A stretch of DNA of 8,943 nucleotides from Rhodobacter sp. (GTDB lineage: Bacteria; Pseudomonadota; Alphaproteobacteria; Rhodobacterales; Rhodobacteraceae). Position 1 is the stretch's first letter, and the number at the start of each line of letters is the position of its first letter. A program made the position numbers and the translations under genes. The notes beneath the pieces were generated by a model. The model ran no database searches. It was not told the origin of the DNA and saw only the letters and a list, made by a program, of their open reading frames with translations. Below, in pieces: positions 1-5,802 of the stretch. The DNA lies in assembly GCA_027482795.1 (NCBI GenBank), contig JAIXVS010000063.1, positions 1 through 8,943 of the forward strand. Direction: 5' to 3'.

Positions 1-586
1 CGCCAGTGGCATTGCGCACCATACGCAGGCCAATATCATGCGCTCGGGTCACAGCGCGGTCATGAGGGCTGCCTGTGATGGCAATTTTAAACTTGCGCGG
101 CAGGAATTGGAATTCGGGGTGATCCATTGACCATTGACGCAAAAGTTCGGCATAGGGGCGGGGGTCTTCAATTTCATCCGCCGCAGCGCCCGCGAAATGG
201 TCAGCGGTGACATTGCGCACGCAGTTGCCCGAAGTTTGAATGGCATGCATTTCCACATCTGCCAGCGCGCCCAAAATGGCGGGCACATCGGGCAGTTTGG
301 GCCAGTTAAACTGGATATTCTGGCGCGTGGTGAAATGGCCGTAGCCCTTATCATAGGTATCTGCAATCATCGCCAGTTGGCGCATTTGGCGCGGGGATAG
401 CGTGCCATAGGGAATGGCCACGCGCAGCATATAGGCGTGCAATTGCAGATAAAGCCCGTTCATCAGGCGCAGGGGGCGGAATTCTTCTTCCGTCAGGCTG
501 CCATCCAATCGGCGGGCGACTTGGCCCGTAAACTGCGCCACGCGCGTGCGCACAAAACCTTCGTCAAAATCGGAATAGCTGTACAT
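1..586 (-). CDS. cysI: Sulfite/nitrite reductase hemoprotein, N-terminal part (runs off left edge)
   Basis: This is the first 195 residues of a siroheme- and 4Fe-4S-dependent reductase, which in this gene context most likely reduces sulfite to sulfide in cytosolic sulfur assimilation. The open frame runs from an ATG at 586 to the window edge without a stop, so the 3' end is missing. What is visible is the N-terminal ferredoxin-like half-domain with the family signatures FTTRQNIQ (about residues 85-92) and SGNCVRN (about 119-125), which in this family line the siroheme pocket. The C-terminal cysteines that hold the cluster and siroheme lie outside the window. The start is fixed by tight coupling: its ATG shares one base with the TGA of the DUF2849 gene upstream. 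Sulfite and assimilatory nitrite reductases are hard to separate from this half. The adjacent siroheme methyltransferase fits either; the DUF2849 neighbour favours the Rhodobacterales sulfite-reductase arrangement. Confidence 0.93.
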   Translation of the reverse strand, partial: MYSYSDFDEGFVRTRVAQFTGQVARRLDGSLTEEEFRPLRLMNGLYLQLHAYMLRVAIPYGTLSPRQMRQLAMIADTYDKGYGHFTTRQNIQFNWPKLPDVPAILGALADVEMHAIQTSGNCVRNVTADHFAGAAADEIEDPRPYAELLRQWSMDHPEFQFLPRKFKIAITGSPHDRAVTRAHDIGLRMVRNATG

Positions 587-942
587 CACGCCACCTTTGC
601 GGGTTCTTGCAGATCAACTTGCTTGCCCAAATCGACTTGCTTGCCCAAATCGACTTGCTTACCATGGGCATAGTTCGACGGGCCGCGCGTGCGGAACGCC
701 TCGCGGAAATGCACAGGCTCTGGCCCGTTTGGCCCTGCTTTGGCATCGGCAAGATAGACGCCAACCACAATCAGCGACTGCGCGGCGGCACTGGCAAGGG
801 CGGCGTTTGCAGCATCCTCTGCCGTGTAAAGCGCAGCCTCGTGGTGCAGGCGCGACCATTGGCCAGATTGGGTTAAATAGACCACATCGCCAAGGCGCAG
901 GTCATTGGCGGTAACGACTTTGGGTGTAAAGCTGCGGCTCAT
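586..942 (-). CDS. DUF2849 protein of the sulfite reductase operon, with a C-terminal hexapeptide triplication
   Basis: This is a small soluble protein of 118 residues with no signal peptide or membrane segment. I recognise it as DUF2849, a family usually found between the siroheme methyltransferase and the sulfite reductase in Rhodobacterales; its biochemical role is unknown to me. The conserved part is residues 1-93, with LRLGDVVYL and WSRLHHEAALY near the N-terminus, an Ala-rich helix, and VVGVYLADA. The ATG at 942 overlaps the cobA TGA by 4 bases (ATGA), and the TGA at 588-586 overlaps the cysI ATG by one base, so it is embedded in a translationally coupled operon. The reading frame is open further upstream to 1062, but that would lie inside cobA. 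The oddity is the tail: GKQVDL occurs three times in a row (about residues 94-111), from an 18-bp DNA repeat. Its position suggests a role tied to sulfite reductase assembly or activity; that is inference. Confidence 0.88.
   Translation of the reverse strand: MSRSFTPKVVTANDLRLGDVVYLTQSGQWSRLHHEAALYTAEDAANAALASAAAQSLIVVGVYLADAKAGPNGPEPVHFREAFRTRGPSNYAHGKQVDLGKQVDLGKQVDLQEPAKVA
610..663 (-). repeat. Three tandem 18-bp in-frame repeats inside the DUF2849 gene
   Basis: The units lie at 646-663, 628-645 and 610-627 on the minus strand, each encoding GKQVDL. The first two differ at one base and the last two at two bases. All changes are silent (GGT/GGC, GTC/GTT, TTG/CTG), so the peptide repeat is exact. 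This looks like a recent slippage or duplication event that kept the frame. Confidence 0.93.
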
Positions 943-1715
943 GCCTGTGCCTCTTGCAAATGGGAAATATGTTGATGGGCGGCGCGGGGGGCTAGGCCCA
1001 GCAGAATAACGGCGGGGCCTGAAAGGCCAGCGGCATGTGCCGCAAATGTGGCCAAAGTGCAAGCGATGATGCGTTGATCTGGCCGCGAGACGTTTTCAAC
1101 CAGCGTCACAGGCGTGTCCGCCCCCGCGCCATGCATCATCAGCCGACCTTGGATGAAACGGGCCGATTTTTTGCCCATATAAATGGCCGCAACCTCGCCG
1201 CGCTGGGCCAGACCGCGCCAGTCTTGGTCGGCAAAACCTGCCATGTCGTGGCCCGTGACGATGCGCAGGGCCGCGTTGCGCCCGCGCTGGGTCAGCGATT
1301 GTCCAATGGCCGCCGCCGCTGCGCTGGCCGCGGTCAGGCCCGGCTGAATGGCATAGGCGATGCCAGCGTCTTCCAGCGCAGAAATCTCTTCATCCAGCCG
1401 CCCAAAAATACCCGTATCCCCGCCTTTTAGCCGCACCACATGCGCGCCTGCGCTGGCATGGGCGATTAGGGCGGCATTGATATCTTCCTGCGCCACCTGC
1501 GCGCCAAAACCTTCTTTGCCCACATCAACGCGCGGGGTATGCGCGGGGATCAGCGCCAGCACTTCGGGGCCGACAAGGCGGTCATGGATGACCACATCCG
1601 CGCCTTGTAGCGCATGATACGCCCCCAACGTGAGGTGCTGCGCAGCTCCAGGCCCCGCGCCGACAAATGTCACGAAGGGGCCGCGCGGGCCGGGATGATT
1701 GATCGGGGTATACAT
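939..1715 (-). CDS. cobA: Uroporphyrinogen-III C-methyltransferase (SUMT)
   Basis: This cytosolic enzyme methylates uroporphyrinogen III twice with S-adenosylmethionine to give precorrin-2, the branch point to siroheme and cobalamin. At 258 residues it has the length of a stand-alone SUMT, without the dehydrogenase/ferrochelatase domain of bifunctional CysG. Visible motifs are VGAGPG with LTL close behind (residues 18-30), VRLKGGD followed by FGR (94-106), PGLTAASAA (125-133) and YMGKK (179-183). The usual proline after KGGD is a threonine here (residue 101). The frame is open to 1922, but that would run through the promoter region and into the divergent regulator gene. The ATG at 1715 begins the family-like N-terminus and has a GAAGG about 9 bases upstream. 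It is the first gene of the operon with DUF2849 and cysI, so its siroheme output probably serves the reductase. A shared role in cobalamin synthesis cannot be excluded. Confidence 0.92.
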   Translation of the reverse strand: MYTPINHPGPRGPFVTFVGAGPGAAQHLTLGAYHALQGADVVIHDRLVGPEVLALIPAHTPRVDVGKEGFGAQVAQEDINAALIAHASAGAHVVRLKGGDTGIFGRLDEEISALEDAGIAYAIQPGLTAASAAAAAIGQSLTQRGRNAALRIVTGHDMAGFADQDWRGLAQRGEVAAIYMGKKSARFIQGRLMMHGAGADTPVTLVENVSRPDQRIIACTLATFAAHAAGLSGPAVILLGLAPRAAHQHISHLQEAQA

Positions 1716-1856
1716 TACAGGCCTTCGACGGGTAAAACTTAGCCTCAATATAGGATATTTTCCTAGGATTTGACCATATCCCCTTGCAAAAAGGGAAGAT
1801 CGTTCCAAATGTAGGGGCAGAAGGAACATGGTTCTGCAAAAAGAAGGTGCGCGCGA
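1716..1856. promoter_or_regulatory. Divergent promoter region of cobA-DUF2849-cysI and the Lrp/AsnC gene
   Basis: These 141 bases are the only space for both promoters and are more AT-rich than the genes around them. On the minus strand TATATT (1752-1747) is a plausible -10 for cobA, but no clear -35 is visible. On the plus strand TTGACC (1770-1775) resembles a -35 without a good -10 at the right distance. Two short inverted repeats are present: TAGGA/TCCTA (1751-1765) and CCCTT/AAGGG (1781-1795), both with 5-base spacers. The regulator gene has AAGAAGG (1841-1847) as its likely ribosome binding site. Confidence 0.6.
1751..1765. promoter_or_regulatory. Candidate Lrp/AsnC-family operator
   Basis: The 15 bases TAGGATATTTTCCTA match the E. 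coli Lrp consensus YAGHAWATTWTDCTR at 13 of 15 positions by my count; the two mismatches are symmetric (positions 4 and 12). The site overlaps the candidate cobA -10 and lies between the regulator gene and the operon it probably controls. Occupancy there could block cobA transcription, or help it if binding shifts with an effector. No binding data stand behind this call. Confidence 0.5.
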
Positions 1857-2318
1857 ATGGCTGCCCAGTTGGACGAGCTTGATCGGAAAATCCTTGGTGT
1901 TTTGCAAGAGGATGCCTCGCAATCTTTGGATGAAATTGCCCGCGCGGTGGGGTCATCGAAAACGCCTGTGTGGAATCGGATCAAGCGGATGCGCGAGACG
2001 GGGGTGATCTTGCGGCAAACCGCGCTTTTGGATGCCGAAGCGCTGGGGCTGGAGGCGTGCTTTTTTGTGCTGATCCGCACGTCCGAACACGAGGCCGATT
2101 GGCAGCGCCGCTTTTTAGAAGTGCTGCGTGCGCGCCCCGAAGTGCTGGAGGCGCACCGCCTTGCGGGCGATATCGACTATATCCTGAAAGTGCGGGTCAA
2201 AAACGCGCGGGCCTATGATACGTTCTATCAGGCGCTGATTTCGGAAGTGCGGATTTACAACGTGACCGCGCTGCTGAGTATGGAAGAGATTAAATCAACC
2301 ACCGTGCTGCCCGTGTAG
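1857..2318 (+). CDS. Lrp/AsnC family transcriptional regulator
   Basis: This DNA-binding regulator of 153 residues has the normal length for the family. The N-terminus is an AsnC-type winged helix-turn-helix (about residues 5-52): LDELDRKIL, then the turn and recognition helix with SSKTPVWNRIKRM. The C-terminus (about 68-150) is the ligand-binding RAM domain, with LAGDIDYILKV as its characteristic Gly-Asp-Tyr turn. Family members form dimers or octamers and often sense an amino acid. The start at 1857 has AAGAAGG about 9 bases upstream, and the protein begins directly with the conserved helix. It is transcribed away from the cobA-DUF2849-cysI operon, and a palindrome resembling an Lrp site lies between them. 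The best inference is a local regulator of sulfur assimilation that also controls itself. The effector is unknown; cysteine, methionine or a related sulfur compound would fit. Confidence 0.93.
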   Translation: MAAQLDELDRKILGVLQEDASQSLDEIARAVGSSKTPVWNRIKRMRETGVILRQTALLDAEALGLEACFFVLIRTSEHEADWQRRFLEVLRARPEVLEAHRLAGDIDYILKVRVKNARAYDTFYQALISEVRIYNVTALLSMEEIKSTTVLPV

Positions 2319-2322
2319 GGAC

Positions 2323-2370
2323 GGGGGGCTTTGCCCCCCACGCTGCGCTCCCCCCAAGGTATTTGGGGAG
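2323..2370. terminator. Two G/C-run hairpins between convergent lrp and P450 genes
   Basis: Five bases after the regulator stop there is a perfect 7-bp stem, GGGGGGC/GCCCCCC with a TTT loop (2323-2339). A second inverted repeat follows, CTCCCC/GGGGAG (2348-2370), whose loop contains AAGGTATTT. The genes on both sides converge here, so the structure could end transcripts from either strand. No T-run follows the first stem, so this is not a textbook intrinsic terminator. From memory, G/C-run hairpins followed by GTATTTG are common between genes in Rhodobacterales, and the core GGTATTTGGGG recurs at 5341-5351. Confidence 0.5.
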
Positions 2371-2388
2371 TTAGGAAGCAGGCAGAAT

Positions 2389-3576
2389 TCAGGCGCGCAG
2401 CATCAGCGACTTTAGCCCGTGGAAATGGTAGACATCGGCATATTCTGGGGCGGCGGCAAGGCGCAGATTTGGCAGGCGCTGAAACAGAATGGGCAGGGCG
2501 ATGTTCAGCTCTAGCCGCGCCAGCGGCGCGCCGACGCAGAAATGCAGCCCTGCGCCAAAGCTGGCATGGGGGTGCAAAGGGCGGGCGGGGTTAAAGGCGG
2601 CGGGCGCCTCGTAAACTTGCGGGTCGCGGTTGGCGGCGGCCAGCAGAAGGCCGACTTGGTCGCCGCGTTTGAAGGTTTGGCCCATCACATCGACATCTTC
2701 GTACACCCAGCGGGTGAACATATGCAGCGCGGGGTCATGGCGCAGGATTTCTTCGGTAAGGGCCTCGGGGGCGGCAATGGCAGCCTGCGCGCCATGTTCC
2801 AGCATGGCCTTGACCCCGTTGCCAATGGTGTGAACCGTTGCCTCATGCCCTGCGTTCAAAAGCAAAATGCAGGTTGAAATCAGCTCGTCCGTGGTGAGTT
2901 TTTCGCCCCCCTCTTCGGCAGCAATCAGATGGGTGATCAGATCATCGCGCGGATTGCCGCGTTTAATTTCCAGTCGCCGTGCATCTACATAGCCGCGCAT
3001 AAAATCGGTAAAATCGCGCGTGGCGGCAACGGCGGCATCTTCGATGGTGCGGGTGCGTTTGGCCATATACATCGATACCATCGCGTTCGACCAGCGCAGC
3101 AAATCGGGGGCCATATCCTCGGGCACACCCAACAGGCGGGCGATGATGATGACGGGCAGTTTTTGCGCAAAATGCGGCAGCAAATCGAATTCGCCTGCGG
3201 GCAGGGTATCGATCAAGTGATGCGTCAGCGCGGTAATCTCGGGTGCCAGCGCGCTGATGCGGCGCGAGGTGAAGGCGCGCAGCACCAGCCCGCGCAGGCG
3301 GGTGTGGCTGGGCGGCTCTAACTCTAGCATCGAGCGGGATTCAAATTCGTAAAACGGGGCCAAATGCGGGGCGATGGCAGGGGCAAATTCGGGCGGGGCG
3401 GCGCGGCCAAAGCGGCGGTCGCGGAATATGGCGTTCACAGCGGCGGCATTGGGTGTGCAGGGCAGGGAATACTCGGCCCAGTGAAAGAAGGGGCCCTCTG
3501 CGCGCGCCACCTCATAAAACGAGTAGGGGTTTTGCACAAAGGCGGGATCGGTGGGCGATTGATGCAGGGTCTTCAT
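2389..3576 (-). CDS. Cytochrome P450, soluble bacterial class
   Basis: This 395-residue haem monooxygenase has no membrane anchor and the length of soluble bacterial P450s, which take electrons from a separate ferredoxin and reductase. The hallmarks are present: I-helix oxygen-activation motif AGHEAT (242-247), ExxR in the K-helix (E276 to R279), and the haem loop FGAGLHFCVGAPLAR (340-354) with the thiolate ligand Cys347. HTRLRGLV (91-98) is the usual C-helix region. The frame stays open to 4059, but that part is a shadow of the permease. The ATG at 3576 overlaps the permease TGA by 4 bases and starts a family-like N-terminus (TDPAFVQNPYSFY). The neighbour upstream is the EamA permease; no ferredoxin partner gene lies nearby. 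The substrate cannot be read from the sequence. Coupling with a permease suggests that a small molecule is both modified and moved, which is inference. Confidence 0.95.
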   Translation of the reverse strand: MKTLHQSPTDPAFVQNPYSFYEVARAEGPFFHWAEYSLPCTPNAAAVNAIFRDRRFGRAAPPEFAPAIAPHLAPFYEFESRSMLELEPPSHTRLRGLVLRAFTSRRISALAPEITALTHHLIDTLPAGEFDLLPHFAQKLPVIIIARLLGVPEDMAPDLLRWSNAMVSMYMAKRTRTIEDAAVAATRDFTDFMRGYVDARRLEIKRGNPRDDLITHLIAAEEGGEKLTTDELISTCILLLNAGHEATVHTIGNGVKAMLEHGAQAAIAAPEALTEEILRHDPALHMFTRWVYEDVDVMGQTFKRGDQVGLLLAAANRDPQVYEAPAAFNPARPLHPHASFGAGLHFCVGAPLARLELNIALPILFQRLPNLRLAAAPEYADVYHFHGLKSLMLRA

Positions 3577-4487
3577 GCGCGGGCCAGTTTGGGCAAGGGA
3601 ATGATGCCTTGGGCGATCAGCACGCCAAGGGCGACAAGGCAGGCGGCGGCGGCCTGACCCCACAGCCATTGCCCGCCCAGCAGGAACAGGATCAGCATCA
3701 CGTAGAACGGCGCTGCGTTGATGTGCAAGGACGACAGGCCAATGCCAAGGCGGCCCACCGACATAATCCACAAAACCTGTGAAATCCCCATCGCGCCGAT
3801 GGAATAAATCAGCAGCGCGCCCCATTCGCCCGCGCCCCATGGGGCCAGATTGGGCAGGGGCGTGGCGGTGATTGCTGTCTGGCCAAGCGCGACAAGGCTG
3901 GCGGCAATGGCAGCCCCCGTCAGCGTGATGGCCGTTCTGCCAATAGGGGTGTGGTGCGGAAAGGCGGTGACTGTCAGGCGCGAGCCGATGGTGAAGACGA
4001 CCACCGAGCCAAAGCACATCGCCGCGCCAAAGCCCAAACTCAGCCCGCCCGCCTGCCAATCTAGCGCCATCATCCCGCCTGCCAGCGATAGCGCGATGCC
4101 AATGATCAGGGCGGGGGTCATTTTGCGCCCGTCAAACATCACCTCGATCGCCATGCCAACAAGCGGCAGCGTGGCCGAGATGACGGCCGCCGTCACCGCC
4201 CCGCCAATGGCTTGGCCCACCACCAAAAACCACGCGCCAAGGCCGATGAGGCTGCCCACGGCAATGCCCTTTAGCCAGCCCGCCCCGCGCAGCGCGCCGC
4301 GCCCTTCGACCAAGGCCCAAAAGGGCACAAGCGCGGCGGCGGTCAGCGCCATGCGCAGCGCGGTCAGCTGTTCGGGCGGCAAAAGCGGGATCAGATGATC
4401 AGCAGCGGGCAGGCCCGCCGCCCAGATCAACATGGATGCCGAGCAGATTAGGTTGGCTGCAAGCAGCGAGGATTGGGGTGTTTTCAT
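3573..4487 (-). CDS. EamA-type (drug/metabolite transporter superfamily) permease
   Basis: This is an inner-membrane protein of 304 residues with about ten hydrophobic segments in two homologous halves, as in EamA transporters. Likely segments are near residues 8-28, 38-57, 70-90, 93-112, 124-142, 148-167, 181-201, 221-241, 250-272 and 277-295. PEQLTALRMALTAA in the first half and the Gly/Ala-rich GQAIGGAVTAAVISATLPLV stretch are typical. Family members export or import amino acids, nucleotides or other metabolites; the substrate is not predictable here. The ATG at 4487 has AGGA about 8 bases upstream. It starts 50 bases after the tpiA stop on the same strand and overlaps the P450 start by 4 bases (ATGA). 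It is therefore at least co-translated with the P450, and possibly co-transcribed with tpiA. Nothing suggests truncation. Confidence 0.92.
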   Translation of the reverse strand: MKTPQSSLLAANLICSASMLIWAAGLPAADHLIPLLPPEQLTALRMALTAAALVPFWALVEGRGALRGAGWLKGIAVGSLIGLGAWFLVVGQAIGGAVTAAVISATLPLVGMAIEVMFDGRKMTPALIIGIALSLAGGMMALDWQAGGLSLGFGAAMCFGSVVVFTIGSRLTVTAFPHHTPIGRTAITLTGAAIAASLVALGQTAITATPLPNLAPWGAGEWGALLIYSIGAMGISQVLWIMSVGRLGIGLSSLHINAAPFYVMLILFLLGGQWLWGQAAAACLVALGVLIAQGIIPLPKLARA

Positions 4488-4537
4488 GTTGAAATCCTAC
4501 CGCAAAAGCGCCGTGCAAGCCCTGCCGATTTGCGACA

Positions 4538-5284
4538 TTACGCAGCAGATAGGGCAGAAATTATTGCACCAAAATCGGCGGCCTTCAGGCTGGCCCCGCC
4601 AACCAGCGCGCCGTCAACATCGGGCAGGGCAAAAATCTCGGCAGCGTTGCTGGGCTTGACCGACCCGCCATACAGAAGGCGCATGTCTGCGCCATCTGCG
4701 CCAAAGCGCGCGATTAAATCGGTGCGCAGTTTGGCGTGGACTTCGGCAATTTGCGGCAAACTGGGCACGCGGCCCGTGCCGATGGCCCAGATCGGCTCGT
4801 ACGCGATGACGGTGTTCTGCGCGGTCGCCGATTGCGGGACAGAGGCTGCCAGTTGGGCGGACACTATGGGCAGTGTCTGGCCCGCCTCGCGCTGATCTAG
4901 GCTTTCGCCAAGGCAGATCACGGCGATCAGGCCCGCGCCATGCGCAGCACTGGCCTTCGCGGCAATTGCAGCATCGGTTTCGCCATAGGCCGCGCGGCGT
5001 TCGGAATGGCCCAAAATCACATAATCCGCGCCTGCCGCGCGCAGCATTTCGGCCGATATATCGCCCGTATGCGCGCCAGCGGGGGCCGCGTGGCAATCTT
5101 GCCCACCAAGGCGCAGGGCATGGCCGCCGCGCAGGCCCGCCATGGGTGCAAGCAGTGTGGCAGGGGGACAGATAAGCACGTCGATAGAGGGGGCCGCGAT
5201 TGCTGCCATCAGCGTTGACACTTCTGCCAAATCGGCGGGCAGGCCGTTCATTTTCCAATTTCCAGCGGCAAGTTTACGGCGCAT
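4538..5284 (-). CDS. tpiA: Triosephosphate isomerase
   Basis: This cytosolic glycolytic and gluconeogenic enzyme interconverts dihydroxyacetone phosphate and glyceraldehyde 3-phosphate. Its 248 residues give a complete TIM barrel. The catalytic set is intact: Asn9 and Lys11 in AAGNWKMNG, His93 in ILGHSERR, and Glu163 in AYEPIWAIGTG, followed by the mobile loop 6. The phosphate-binding YGGSVKPSN (205-213) and GGASL (229-233) are also present. The ATG at 5284 follows a strong Shine-Dalgarno, GAAGGAG (5297-5291). It stands between the iron-sulfur carrier gene and the permease, all on the minus strand. No other glycolytic gene is in the window, so the neighbourhood says little about regulation. 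The leader contains a hairpin that holds the Shine-Dalgarno in its loop. Confidence 0.98.
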   Translation of the reverse strand: MRRKLAAGNWKMNGLPADLAEVSTLMAAIAAPSIDVLICPPATLLAPMAGLRGGHALRLGGQDCHAAPAGAHTGDISAEMLRAAGADYVILGHSERRAAYGETDAAIAAKASAAHGAGLIAVICLGESLDQREAGQTLPIVSAQLAASVPQSATAQNTVIAYEPIWAIGTGRVPSLPQIAEVHAKLRTDLIARFGADGADMRLLYGGSVKPSNAAEIFALPDVDGALVGGASLKAADFGAIISALSAA

Positions 5285-5285
5285 T

Positions 5286-5307
5286 GGGCACTCCTTCGAT
5301 TGTGCCC
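5286..5307 (-). promoter_or_regulatory. Leader hairpin around the tpiA ribosome binding site
   Basis: On the minus strand GGGCAC (5307-5302) can pair perfectly with GTGCCC (5291-5286), leaving a 10-base loop that contains most of the AAGGAG Shine-Dalgarno. The start codon lies two bases past the stem. The structure would either display the binding site in the loop or slow initiation. The pairing is visible in the sequence; any regulatory effect is inference. Confidence 0.4.
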
Positions 5308-5337
5308 CAGCTTTAGCAGGGTTTTGAGCGGCGAAAA

Positions 5338-5355
5338 GCCCCCCAAATACCCTTA
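5338..5355 (-). repeat. Second copy of the GGTATTTGGGG intergenic element
   Basis: Starting inside the TAA of the iron-sulfur carrier gene, the minus strand reads AAGGGTATTTGGGGGGC. The 11-base core GGTATTTGGGG (5351-5341) is identical to 2358-2368, which lies just after the lrp gene. In both cases the element follows a gene end in the same direction as that gene. Only two copies were found in this window. Confidence 0.55.
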
Positions 5356-5742
5356 GCGCAGGTTTGGCGCGGCGGATGCGGCCTTGGCCGCGATGGTTTC
5401 GTCAAACTTGATCGATTCGCCGCAGCCGCAGCTTTCGACCACATTGGGGTTTTTAAACTTGAACCCCGCCGACAGAATATCGATTTCATAGTCGATTTCG
5501 GTGCCAATCAGAAACATCTGCGCCATGGGGGCGATCAGCACCTTTGCGCCGTCTTGCACGACCACCTCGTCATAAGCGCCAGCCTCGGCGACATAATCCA
5601 TGGTGTATTCCATACCCGCGCAGCCGCCCTTTTTCACGCCAATGCGCAGGCCAGCCGCATCTTTTTGCGCCATCAGCTTGGCGATTTGTGCCGCAGCCGT
5701 TGGGGTTAGGGTCACGGCTGCTTTTCCAGGTAGGCCGAACAT
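5353..5742 (-). CDS. A-type iron-sulfur carrier (HesB/IscA/SufA family)
   Basis: This cytosolic protein of 129 residues belongs to the A-type carriers that accept nascent iron-sulfur clusters and pass them to apoproteins. The family's three cysteines are intact: Cys41 in KKGGCAGMEY, and Cys105 and Cys107 in ESCGCGES, with the usual 63-residue gap between the first two. LRIGVKKGGC and the FKFKNPN stretch before the CGC are typical. The ATG at 5742 has AAAGGA about 9 bases upstream. It follows the SufT-family gene by 60 bases on the same strand, a pairing known from suf gene clusters. IscA, SufA and ErpA cannot be told apart with confidence here, so no symbol is given; the SufT partner favours SufA-like. 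Its stop codon touches the recurring AAGGGTATTTGGGG element. Confidence 0.95.
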   Translation of the reverse strand: MFGLPGKAAVTLTPTAAAQIAKLMAQKDAAGLRIGVKKGGCAGMEYTMDYVAEAGAYDEVVVQDGAKVLIAPMAQMFLIGTEIDYEIDILSAGFKFKNPNVVESCGCGESIKFDETIAAKAASAAPNLR

Positions 5743-5777
5743 CTTATCAATCCTTTGGACGTGTCACAAAAAGATAG

Positions 5778-5790
5778 GGGCTGCGCGCCC
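5778..5790 (-). terminator. Weak hairpin with T-run between sufT and the carrier gene
   Basis: On the minus strand, a few bases after the sufT stop, GGGC/GCCC with a 5-base loop (5790-5778) is followed by CTATCTTTTTG. The 4-bp stem is short for a terminator. It may attenuate transcription between the two iron-sulfur genes, or be chance. Confidence 0.25.
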
Positions 5791-5802
5791 GTCTCGCAAG
5801 GG

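Noticed and set aside
613..666. Short direct repeats as a CRISPR-like array
   Set aside because: The units abut without spacers, lie in frame within a coding sequence and encode an exact peptide repeat.
943..1062. Extension of DUF2849 upstream to 1062
   Set aside because: It lies wholly inside cobA, whereas the ATG at 942 gives the coupled overlap and the family N-terminus.
1824..1834. GAAC-ATG-GTTC palindrome upstream of the regulator gene
   Set aside because: Only 4-bp arms; the chance of occurrence is high and it does not resemble a known operator better than the site at 1751-1765.
1716..1856. Possible cobalamin or SAM riboswitch before cobA
   Set aside because: The leader is short and AT-rich, and neither the conserved cobalamin box nor a SAM riboswitch core was recognisable.
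1716..1922. N-terminal extension of cobA by 69 residues to an ATG at 1922
   Set aside because: It would cross the divergent promoter region and overlap the regulator's coding start; the extension has no SUMT-like features and the ATG at 1715 begins a normal N-terminus.
2389..2877. Plus-strand frames opposite the P450 gene
   Set aside because: The minus-strand P450 explains the whole stretch, with all motifs intact; the plus frames show no motif.
3577..4059. N-terminal extension of the P450 by 161 residues
   Set aside because: The added part is a frame-shifted shadow of the permease gene, Trp/His/Arg-rich, with no P450 character; the ATGA overlap at 3573-3576 is the natural start.
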